12,621 bases of DNA, from positions 1 to 12,621 of the forward strand of contig MHIV01000037.1 of NCBI GenBank assembly GCA_001817685.1, in the 5' to 3' direction. Both the position numbers and the translations under genes were made by a program. Shown here piece after piece: positions 6,098 through 12,621 of the stretch; within the stretch, counting starts at the first letter, position 1; every line of letters begins with the position of its first letter. The DNA comes from Candidatus Colwellbacteria bacterium RIFCSPHIGHO2_02_FULL_45_17. Lineage in GTDB: Bacteria; Patescibacteriota; Minisyncoccia; UBA6257; Colwellbacteraceae. Under the pieces are notes generated by a model. The model had not been told where the DNA came from, made no database searches, and worked only from the letters and a program-made list of their open reading frames with translations.

Positions 6098-7081
6098 ATG
6101 GCAAAGAAAGTTGTTGTGAGCGGCCTAAAGCCCTCCGGGGAACTTCATATAGGCAATTATTTAGGCGCAATTAAGCAGCTGGTCGAGCTACAAAATAAAT
6201 CAGATTACAAAAGGTTTTACTTTATAGCGGACTATCACGCACTGACCCAAAACTTTAACGCGAAAGACAAAAGCAAAGAAATTTTCAATATGGTTGTGGA
6301 CTCTTTGGCTACTGGTATTGATCCCAAAAAATCCGTCTTCTTTGTTCAGTCCCATATATCGGCGCACAACAACCTAGCATGGATTTTCGACACAATTACA
6401 TCCACCGGGGAGCTTTCTAGAATGACCGCATTCAAAGAGAAAGTGGCAGAAGGACACGTCCCGAATGCCGGTCTCTACGCGTATCCTGTTCTAATGGCCG
6501 CCGATGTTTTAATTTACAACGCAGATTTTGTCCCTGTCGGAGACGACCAGCGCCAGCATGTTGAGCTGACGCGAACCATAGCGAGAACTTTCAACGCAAG
6601 ATTTGGAAAAATGTTCAAAGAACCAAAAACGCTAAACACAGAAACATCGAGAATAATGAGCTTATCAGACCCGACACATAAAATGTCTAAGTCAATTTCC
6701 AGCGGATGTCTCTTTCTTTCAGATTCCCCGGACACGATAAAAAAGAAAATTATGTCCGCGCAAACAGACTCAGAACGTACAATCGGATTTGATCCTAAGA
6801 GGAGACCGGCCGTATCAAATCTAGTATCAATTTACGCAGCATTTGCAAACACATCCCCGCAAAAAGTTGTGAAAAAATTCGAGGGCAAAGGATACGCAGA
6901 CTTCAAAAAAGACTTAGCGACTCTTCTAATCGGAAAACTAAAGCCAATTCAGAAGAAACGCGCAGAACTCTTAAAGGACAGAAAGAAAGTTATGAAAATT
7001 CTAGAGAGTGGTGCAAAAACAGCGCGCCCAATCGCAGAAAAAACTCTCGACGAAGCAAAAAGAAAAGTTGGTCTGATTTAG
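6098..7081 (+). CDS. trpS: Tryptophanyl-tRNA synthetase
   Basis: Class Ic synthetase that charges tRNA-Trp using ATP. The 327-residue product carries SGLKPSGELHIGNYLGA with the HIGN signature (about residues 17-20), YFIADYHALTQ, MTAFKEK, YPVLMAADVLIY, VGDDQRQHVELTRTIA and the KMSKS motif at residues 195-199. Length is normal. ATG 6098 is chosen over an upstream in-frame TTG at 6068 because conserved homology begins there and the -10 box TATAAT lies inside the would-be extension. The C-terminal tail is lysine-rich but family-like. It ends 1 nt before ileS, so the two synthetases are almost certainly transcribed together from the promoter at 6083-6091. Confidence 0.97.
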   Translation: MAKKVVVSGLKPSGELHIGNYLGAIKQLVELQNKSDYKRFYFIADYHALTQNFNAKDKSKEIFNMVVDSLATGIDPKKSVFFVQSHISAHNNLAWIFDTITSTGELSRMTAFKEKVAEGHVPNAGLYAYPVLMAADVLIYNADFVPVGDDQRQHVELTRTIARTFNARFGKMFKEPKTLNTETSRIMSLSDPTHKMSKSISSGCLFLSDSPDTIKKKIMSAQTDSERTIGFDPKRRPAVSNLVSIYAAFANTSPQKVVKKFEGKGYADFKKDLATLLIGKLKPIQKKRAELLKDRKKVMKILESGAKTARPIAEKTLDEAKRKVGLI

Positions 7082-7082
7082 G

Positions 7083-10016
7083 ATGCAGAACGACAACGAT
7101 AAAAAGGTTTTTGATGACCCAGTAAAACAGACTTTATTCGAACGAGAAGAAGAAGTTTTAAAGTTCTGGAAAGAAAGTAAAATTTTTGAGAAATCGCTCG
7201 ATAAAAATCCGAAGTCAAAGCTTTTCTCATTTTACGACGGGCCGCCATTTATAACAGGCAAACCTCACTATGGGAATCTTCTCTCCTCAATCGCTAAGGA
7301 CGTAGTCCCCCGCTATCAAACGATGAAGGGACGGTATGTCCCGCGCGTATGGGGGTGGGATGTGCACGGTTTGCCAATAGAAAATAAAGTTGAACAAGCA
7401 CTTGGCCTCAAAAATAAAAAAGACGTAGAGGCGCTGGGTATAGGAAAATTTATCGAGGAAGCTAGAAAGTATGTAAACGTAAGCACGGAGGAGTGGCGCT
7501 GGTACATTGATCACATCGGCAGGTGGGCAGATATGGACCACCCATACAGAACTGACCAAATCGGATACATAGAGTCTGTCATATGGGTGTTTAAACAACT
7601 TTTCGACAAAGGGTTGGTCTATAAGGGACGCAAGGTGTTCCTCTACTGCACGAGGTGCGCAACCGTAGTTTCAAAGTTTGAGACCACAATGGAGGCTGGG
7701 AATTATAGGGACGTTGAAGATCCGGCTGTTACTATAGCGTTTAAACTAAAAGACGAGGAAAATACTTATGTCCTAGCGTGGACAACCACACCATGGACTC
7801 TTCCAGCCAATAACGGTCTCGCCGCTGGACCTGATGTCAAATACGTAAAAATATCGGATGGGGGCAGAAGCTACATACTCGCCGAGGGTGCCCTCGCCCG
7901 CTATCCGGAATTCGACTCGTGGGAAAGAAAAGAAAATTTCTCCGGCAAAGATCTCGCCGGAAAATCATATGAACCATTGCTCACCCCAAACATCACGCCA
8001 GACCCAAATAAGGATTACAAAATTTACCTTGGCGCATTCGCAACAACAGAGGAAGGAACCGGCATAGTTCACATTGCTCCTGCATTCGGTGAAGACGACT
8101 TTACCCTCGGACAAGAGAATAATTTAACTGTCCCGATGATTTTGGATGATGACGGAAAATTTCTAGAAAACTCTCCTTGGTCGTGGGCAGGAAAATTCTA
8201 TAAAAGCGCGAACGCGGATATAGTTTCCGCACTCAAAGAAAAAAATCTTCTTGTGCGTGAGGACAAAATCAGACACTCATACCCTCACTGCTATCGTTGC
8301 GGTACTCCCCTAATTTACATGGCGCAGGATTCGTGGCTTATCAATATTGATTCGATTAGAAAACACTTGCAGAAGACAAACAAAAAAATAAATTGGGTGC
8401 CAGCCCACTTCGGAGACAAAAGATTCGCTTATAATATTGAGACTGCGCCAGATTGGTCAATTTCCCGCACTAGATACTGGGGAATTCCTATTCCGATATG
8501 GGAGACCGATGACGGCGAGTTAATAGTCCCCGAGTCTATCGAAGAAATAGAAAAATTATCTGGTCAAAAAGTAACAGACCTGCATCGCCCGGATATAGAC
8601 GAAATAGTACTAAAAACTCCATCGGGAAAAGAAGCGAGAAGAGTAAAAGAGGTGCTAGACGTTTGGTTTGAATCCGGTTCAATGCCATACGCACAGGATC
8701 ACTATCCGTTTGAGAATAAAGAGAAATTTGAGAATGGTTTCCCGACAGATTTTATCGTGGAACACGTCGGTCAACTGCGAGGCTGGTTCTATTCACTCCA
8801 CGTCATCTCGACCATCCTAAAAAACAAGCCAACATTCAAGAACGCTGTCGTAACTGGGACACTCGCAGGAACCGACGGACGTAAGATGTCCAAATCTTTC
8901 GGCAATTTCCCCGACCCTCGCGAAACAATAGAGAAATACGGCGCCGAAGCCCTTAGGCTCTATTTGATGTCAAATAAAATCATGATGGGCGAGGACGCGA
9001 GCTTCAGCGAAGACGAACTTAAAGAGGCCTATGCGACATTGAATATTCTGCACAATTCGCACAAATACTTCGTAACTTACGCGAACCTCCATGGCTGGAC
9101 TCCAAGCGGGTCAACCTCTGAGAACCCGCTCGACATGTGGATTACAGCACGCACAGAACAATTTGTTAGAAACTACAGTGAAGCGCTCGATAAATTCGAT
9201 TTGGTGAATTCATCGAGAGAAATTCGCCCATTCATAGAAGATCTCTCGACTTGGTATATCAGACGGAGCAGAGACAGATTTGCCGCTGGCGACAAAGACG
9301 CACTCGAAACCCTACACATGGTACTAGTAAAATTTGCGAAAGCCGCAGCCCCCCTTCTCCCTTTCTCTGCAGATTCGATTTACAAAGACCTGTGTCCGCC
9401 ATCTGGCGGAGGACTTGAGTCTGTCCACCTCGAAGACTATCCGGAGGTAGACAAAAAATTGATTAGAAAAAATGAGAACTTGATAGAGAGGATGTCGCTA
9501 GTTCGCGATATCGCCTCAATCGCCCACTCTCTAAGAAGTGAGGCAGGCCATGCTCTTCGTCAGAAGCTCGCAACTCTCGTTGTGAAAAATACAAAAAATC
9601 TCGACGACGAATTAGTAGAAATTCTCCGCGATGAAGTAAACGTCAGTGAAGTGCGTTTTGACTTGCCTGCGCCAAGCGCAGCGCGGCAGGCAGGCGGGAG
9701 TGCAGATAGCTTCGCGTGCGGAAAATTGGGCGATATAGAAATTTGTCTCGATACGAACCTGACCGACGAGCTAAGAAAGGAGGGAATTTACAGAGAGATC
9801 ATGCGTGCGCTTCAGGACGCGAGAAAGAAAGCCGGCCTCGAAGTTGGAGAAAAAGTTCAACTTTCGTATAAAGTTGAGGATGTAATGGTGGCAACCGTGC
9901 TTAAAGAAAAGCTTGAAGAGATAAAAGAAGCGGCGAATTTTTCATCGATAGATTTATCTTCCGACGACCTACCCATAGAAATCCTTAATGGTAAAATTAA
10001 AATAAAGATCGGATGA
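7083..10016 (+). CDS. ileS: Isoleucyl-tRNA synthetase, type 2 (archaeal/eukaryotic-like)
   Basis: Class Ia synthetase that charges tRNA-Ile and edits misactivated valine. The 977-residue product shows FYDGPPFITGKPHYGNLL (HIGH motif as HYGN, residues 62-65), WGWDVHGLPIE, CTRC, the CP1 editing-domain segments WTTTPWTLPANNGLA and GTGIVHIAPAFGEDDF, YPHCYRCGTPL, and KMSKS at 601-605. The DGPPFxTGxPHYG form and the absence of a C-terminal zinc module are typical of IleRS type 2, known for reduced mupirocin sensitivity. Two short inserts stand out: CPPSGGG (771-777), encoded by a perfect inverted repeat, and about 20 residues at 861-882, encoded around another palindrome. Both lie after the catalytic core, in or near the anticodon-binding region. 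The frame is intact, so the enzyme is probably functional. Confidence 0.97.
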   Translation: MQNDNDKKVFDDPVKQTLFEREEEVLKFWKESKIFEKSLDKNPKSKLFSFYDGPPFITGKPHYGNLLSSIAKDVVPRYQTMKGRYVPRVWGWDVHGLPIENKVEQALGLKNKKDVEALGIGKFIEEARKYVNVSTEEWRWYIDHIGRWADMDHPYRTDQIGYIESVIWVFKQLFDKGLVYKGRKVFLYCTRCATVVSKFETTMEAGNYRDVEDPAVTIAFKLKDEENTYVLAWTTTPWTLPANNGLAAGPDVKYVKISDGGRSYILAEGALARYPEFDSWERKENFSGKDLAGKSYEPLLTPNITPDPNKDYKIYLGAFATTEEGTGIVHIAPAFGEDDFTLGQENNLTVPMILDDDGKFLENSPWSWAGKFYKSANADIVSALKEKNLLVREDKIRHSYPHCYRCGTPLIYMAQDSWLINIDSIRKHLQKTNKKINWVPAHFGDKRFAYNIETAPDWSISRTRYWGIPIPIWETDDGELIVPESIEEIEKLSGQKVTDLHRPDIDEIVLKTPSGKEARRVKEVLDVWFESGSMPYAQDHYPFENKEKFENGFPTDFIVEHVGQLRGWFYSLHVISTILKNKPTFKNAVVTGTLAGTDGRKMSKSFGNFPDPRETIEKYGAEALRLYLMSNKIMMGEDASFSEDELKEAYATLNILHNSHKYFVTYANLHGWTPSGSTSENPLDMWITARTEQFVRNYSEALDKFDLVNSSREIRPFIEDLSTWYIRRSRDRFAAGDKDALETLHMVLVKFAKAAAPLLPFSADSIYKDLCPPSGGGLESVHLEDYPEVDKKLIRKNENLIERMSLVRDIASIAHSLRSEAGHALRQKLATLVVKNTKNLDDELVEILRDEVNVSEVRFDLPAPSAARQAGGSADSFACGKLGDIEICLDTNLTDELRKEGIYREIMRALQDARKKAGLEVGEKVQLSYKVEDVMVATVLKEKLEEIKEAANFSSIDLSSDDLPIEILNGKIKIKIG
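9395..9410 (+). repeat. 16-bp inverted repeat within ileS
   Basis: TCCGCCA and TGGCGGA flank TC, giving a perfect 7-bp arm palindrome. It encodes CPPSGGG between conserved KDL and ESVHLEDYP, where family members usually have a short loop. The core CGCCA-nn-TGGCGGAGGA is shared with the sequence at 10455-10470, suggesting a dispersed palindromic repeat family. Confidence 0.7.
9664..9692 (+). repeat. Palindromic GC-rich insert within ileS
   Basis: TGCCTGC (9664-9670) and GCAGGCA (9686-9692) form a perfect 7-bp stem around a GC-rich loop containing repeated GCGC. It encodes most of LPAPSAARQAGG, low-complexity residues with no counterpart I recognise in IleRS, between conserved VRFD and GDIEICLDTNLTDELRKEG. 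It is likely an inserted mobile palindrome kept in frame. Confidence 0.7.
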
Positions 10017-10525
10017 AAAACATTATTATAGCCGCAATAATCGCTCTTGTCGTAGGTGCGGCGATAGGCTACTACGTCGGCTACGACATAGGATACGAAA
10101 AGGCACGAGGGCCAATTCCACAAACAGATGAAAACGACGAAGTGGTAGGACCCGAAGCCACGGAAGAATCTGTCTATGAGCAAATAGGCCCATTGTCTGG
10201 CTACTATATACAAGAGGAAGAGATAGCTTGGGATGAGGCCACGCTCTGTGACAACCTAATTGTCACGGACGGATTCGAGAAGCTTCTTGGCTTCTACGAA
10301 TATTTAATCGAGAGTGGAAATACAGTTGACTCAAAAGATTCTTTCGGACGACTTGTTGTTACGCTTAACCTCGACAACCTAACAGATACGCAAAAAGATT
10401 TGATTAAAAACTCATCGGCAGACGCGCCGGTTGATTTAACGGTAAGGGTAAAAACGCCAAATGGCGGAGGAGCACCAGCCTGTTATTCCTTTGTAGAAGT
10501 CCTCGAAGTGACGGCCGGCGACTAA
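10013..10525 (+). CDS. Hypothetical membrane-anchored protein
   Basis: I do not recognise this 170-residue protein. It has one N-terminal hydrophobic helix (about residues 4-21) running into a glycine/tyrosine pattern, GYYVGYDIGYEK. An acidic, proline-containing linker (about 33-58) and a soluble domain follow, the latter rich in Leu/Val strands (RLVVTLNLDNLT, VDLTVRVKTP). Two cysteines (about 79 and 157) could form a disulfide if the domain is exported, which the N-terminal helix suggests. The ATG overlaps the ileS stop (ATGA, 4 nt), so translation is probably coupled. Its TAA overlaps the stop codon of the convergent phosphatase gene. A small inverted repeat (10455-10466) lies in the TPNGGG codons. 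No function is proposed. Confidence 0.75.
   Translation: MKNIIIAAIIALVVGAAIGYYVGYDIGYEKARGPIPQTDENDEVVGPEATEESVYEQIGPLSGYYIQEEEIAWDEATLCDNLIVTDGFEKLLGFYEYLIESGNTVDSKDSFGRLVVTLNLDNLTDTQKDLIKNSSADAPVDLTVRVKTPNGGGAPACYSFVEVLEVTAGD
10455..10466 (+). repeat. Small inverted repeat in the hypothetical gene, related to the one at 9395
   Basis: CGCCA-AA-TGGCG is a perfect 5-bp arm palindrome followed by GAGGA. It shares CGCCA, the 2-nt centre, TGGCGGAGGA with the ileS element, and likewise encodes Pro followed by Gly-Gly-Gly. With a 5-bp arm alone it could be chance; the shared 3' extension is what raises interest. Confidence 0.4.
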
Positions 10526-11100
10526 AGCGCTCTAACCACAAACTTTTTAATCTCGCCGTTTTCTATATACGGAGTCTTCAAAATCTCCTCGCCTTCGATG
10601 CCAAGTAAAATCGACTGCATCATCCACAATGTATCGCCGTGGCTAACAACTAATATATTCTTGCCATTGTGCCCACCATTAACGTCGTTAAGGAATTCTG
10701 CTGCCCGCTCACGCACGTCGTTCAAACTCTCTCCTCCCGGAGGGCCTTCAGTCAAGGTGTTTTTCCCCTCAAAATACTTCTCCCAATCCGCAATCGTCCA
10801 GCCCGCAAGAGTACCCGCTTCAACTTCGCGCAACCGATTATCTACTTTTGTTTCTATGCCAACACGTTCGGAAACTATAGACGCAGTCTGCACAGTTCTT
10901 TTAAACGGCGACGAATAGATAAAATCTATTGACTCGTTAGCCAAGCTTTCGGCTGCATCTCTCGCCTGATTCTCGCCAACCTCATTTAGATGCGGTGGGT
11001 TGTTGCTAGACTCTTCGATCAGCGCGGCGATAAGACCCCTAACATTAAAGTCTGTCTGCCCATGACGAAGCAGAAAGAATGTATTGCCACTGTCTTTCAT
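10522..11100 (-). CDS. Histidine phosphatase superfamily protein (phosphoglycerate mutase-like)
   Basis: Cytosolic phosphatase of the branch 1 histidine phosphatase fold; substrate unknown. With the ATG at 11100 it has 192 residues. It shows FFLLRHGQTDFN with the catalytic RHG (His about 13), YSSPFKRTVQTA (Arg about 68), LREVEAG (acid residue), GGES and VVSHGDT (second catalytic His about 154). The set matches CobC/GpmB-type enzymes. Since gpmI is present in the same window, a glycolytic mutase role is less likely than a general or metabolite phosphatase. The ATG overlaps the argS stop by one base (TGATG), indicating translational coupling; an in-frame GTG lies one codon upstream. Its TAG overlaps the convergent gene's stop. 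Confidence 0.9.
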   Translation of the reverse strand: MKDSGNTFFLLRHGQTDFNVRGLIAALIEESSNNPPHLNEVGENQARDAAESLANESIDFIYSSPFKRTVQTASIVSERVGIETKVDNRLREVEAGTLAGWTIADWEKYFEGKNTLTEGPPGGESLNDVRERAAEFLNDVNGGHNGKNILVVSHGDTLWMMQSILLGIEGEEILKTPYIENGEIKKFVVRAL

Positions 11101-12621
11101 CACATTCTCTCTACCGTTCCTATGCCCAAAAGCCCAAGTCCTGTCTTCAACGTTTCCGCAACAGCTTTGACCAAGTGCAATCGCGCATCGCGTAAATCTC
11201 CCTCTGCCTTTAACACAGGCTCTTTTTCATAATAGGCATTTGCCTCTCTAGCCAAATTATATAGATAGTTTGCAAGATAGTGCGGAAAGTAGTTTTCTGT
11301 AACCGTATGAATTGTTTCGGGGAACATCGCGAGTTTAAGAATTAGATTAATATCCGGCTCACTTTGAAGTTCAGATTCTTTGAGCTTTCCAATGCGTCCA
11401 GCCTTCCCCAAAATACTGGCAAGTCGTGTATACGTGTATTGAAGATACGGCCCGGAGTTTCCTTCGAGAGAAAGCATCTTGTCCCAATTGAACGCAATGT
11501 CAGACTGCCTGTTCTGAGACAGGTCATTATATTTTAGCGCCCCGATACCAACGACTTTTGCGATCTGCGCTTTTTCTTCTTCGTTAAGATCCGGCTGTTT
11601 TTCGTCGACAACTTTCCTCGCTCTACTGACGGATTCGTCTATAACACCCTTGAGGGATATGTGTCTCCCAGCGCGAGTCGAAAGCTTTTTCATATCCTCC
11701 GATAGGACAAGTCCAAACTTTATATGACTCGCATTAAATTCCAACCCAGTTTTCTCTGCAATCGCGAATAATTGCTCGAAGTGCAGTGACTGACCGTTAT
11801 CAACCACATATAAGATCGTGTCCGCCTTATATTTTTTAATTCTATACTCGAGGTTCGCGATATCACGCGTTAGATATAGCGTCGCGCCGTCAGATTTTCT
11901 TATAAGCCCCGGGGGTAATCCTTTCTCATCAAGCGGTACGACAAGAGCTCCCTCGCTCATTTTCGCAATTCCACTTTTAGTCAGTTTTTCTGTCAGCGGA
12001 CCCATCTCTTTTTCATAGAAAGCTTCGCCTATCCACTCATCGAACTTTATTCCAAGAACTTCATACATTTCCCCGAATTCCTTAAGCGACTCTTCTTTAA
12101 ATTTCTCCCAAAGCTTTCTATTCTCTCTATCGCCGTCTTCAAGTTTCTTAAATTCTTCGCGCGCCTCATCTTCAAGCTTTGGATTACTATCAACTTCTTT
12201 GTGAAATCTTACATACAAATCATTAAGCTCGTTAATGGGGTCTTTCTCGATCTTCTCATCATCACCCCATTTTCGGTAAGCAACGATTAGTTTTCCGAAC
12301 TGCGTTCCCCAATCCCCTAAATAATTCCATCTAACAACTTTGTCCCCGGCAAATTCGAGAATATTTGCGAGCGCGTCGCCGATAATGGTTGAACGTAAAT
12401 GTCCTACGTGCATCGGCTTTGCAATGTTCGGTTGAGAGTACTCAACGATTATCCTTTTTTTACCCTCCGTAGCTTTAGCGAAGAAGGGCTTTTCCTTTGC
12501 AATTTTTTTAAATTCGCTCTGAATGGCTCCGCTAGTAAGCCATATATTTAAAAATCCCGCCCCAGCAATCTCAATTTTTTCAATAAAACCCTTCGGGGAC
12601 TCATCCTCTAAATATTTCTTG
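11100..12621 (-). CDS. argS: Arginyl-tRNA synthetase, 5' end beyond window
   Basis: Class Ia synthetase that charges tRNA-Arg. The frame stays open to the window's right edge, giving 506 visible residues of roughly 550-580; the ATG at 12413 is internal, within the conserved KPMHVGHLRS. Visible in order: the N-terminal Add1 segment with IAGAGFLNIWL, VEYSQPNIAKP, HVGH (the HIGH motif), NYLGDWGTQFGKL, LPPGLIRKSDGATLYLTRDIA, LVLSEDMKKLSTRAG (the ArgRS replacement of KMSKS), GALKYNDLSQNR and NSGPYLQYTYTR. A C-terminal DALR-type anticodon domain ends in VERM. The stretch before IIVEYSQ, with KPFFAKATEGKK, is encoded by a palindromic element (12463-12488) and looks inserted in the Add1-to-catalytic linker. 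It is upstream of, and coupled to, the phosphatase gene. Confidence 0.97.
   Translation of the reverse strand, partial: KKYLEDESPKGFIEKIEIAGAGFLNIWLTSGAIQSEFKKIAKEKPFFAKATEGKKRIIVEYSQPNIAKPMHVGHLRSTIIGDALANILEFAGDKVVRWNYLGDWGTQFGKLIVAYRKWGDDEKIEKDPINELNDLYVRFHKEVDSNPKLEDEAREEFKKLEDGDRENRKLWEKFKEESLKEFGEMYEVLGIKFDEWIGEAFYEKEMGPLTEKLTKSGIAKMSEGALVVPLDEKGLPPGLIRKSDGATLYLTRDIANLEYRIKKYKADTILYVVDNGQSLHFEQLFAIAEKTGLEFNASHIKFGLVLSEDMKKLSTRAGRHISLKGVIDESVSRARKVVDEKQPDLNEEEKAQIAKVVGIGALKYNDLSQNRQSDIAFNWDKMLSLEGNSGPYLQYTYTRLASILGKAGRIGKLKESELQSEPDINLILKLAMFPETIHTVTENYFPHYLANYLYNLAREANAYYEKEPVLKAEGDLRDARLHLVKAVAETLKTGLGLLGIGTVERM
12463..12488 (-). repeat. Imperfect palindromic insert within argS
   Basis: On the coding strand CCCTTC and GAGGG (one bulged T) enclose TTCGCTAAAGCTACG, with TTCG/CGGA-type inner pairing and a doubled TTC. 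It encodes PFFAKATEG in the linker before the conserved VEYSQPN segment. It belongs to neither of the two palindrome types in ileS, but its position in a tolerant loop is comparable. Confidence 0.55.

Noticed and set aside
7883..7896. CGAGGG-TG-CCCTCG palindrome in ileS
   Set aside because: The encoded residues (AEGALARY) fit an ordinary IleRS stretch; no insertion is evident.
7930..7965. TCCGGC/GCCGGA inverted repeat in ileS
   Set aside because: It arises from the SGK...AGK codons of a conserved IleRS segment (FSGKDLAGKSYEPL), so protein sequence explains it.

Overview
This window looks like an ordinary housekeeping stretch of a reduced bacterial genome, most likely from the Candidate Phyla Radiation (Patescibacteria), probably a Parcubacteria-type lineage. 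That placement is inference. It rests on very tight packing with 1-4 nt junctions, an archaeal/eukaryotic-type isoleucyl-tRNA synthetase, a membrane-anchored solute-binding protein with no transporter genes beside it, RNase J as the recognisable ribonuclease, and short palindromic inserts inside conserved genes. TGA acts as a normal stop (ileS, argS), so the Gracilibacteria/SR1 code with TGA as glycine does not apply.

Layout. Positions 1-3375 (+) hold a tight run: the 3' three quarters of gpmI (2,3-bisphosphoglycerate-independent phosphoglycerate mutase), a four-helix 'phage holin 4_2'-type membrane protein, secG and a family 5 extracellular solute-binding protein. Positions 3376-3865 form the only large gap. 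It contains a complete tRNA-Leu(CAG) gene, then a second exact copy of the last 20 bases of that tRNA at the end of a GC-rich, hairpin-rich stretch of about 110 nt. The AT-rich sequence downstream of the tRNA is duplicated too. Positions 3866-7081 (+) hold rnj (RNase J), cutA and trpS; trpS has a near-ideal extended -10 promoter placed so that its mRNA would be leaderless. Positions 7083-10525 (+) hold ileS (type 2) and a small membrane-anchored hypothetical protein overlapping it by 4 nt. Positions 10522-12621 (-) hold argS (5' end beyond the window) and a histidine phosphatase, which converge on the + strand block with overlapping stop codons.

Functionally the window combines lower glycolysis (gpmI), protein export (secG), RNA processing (rnj) and translation (tRNA-Leu, trpS, ileS, argS). 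No defence system, transposase, integrase or CRISPR array is visible. The points most worth a second look are the duplicated tRNA-Leu 3' end with its tRNA-like fold, the palindromic or repeat-derived peptide inserts in IleRS, ArgRS and GpmI, and the leaderless trpS promoter.
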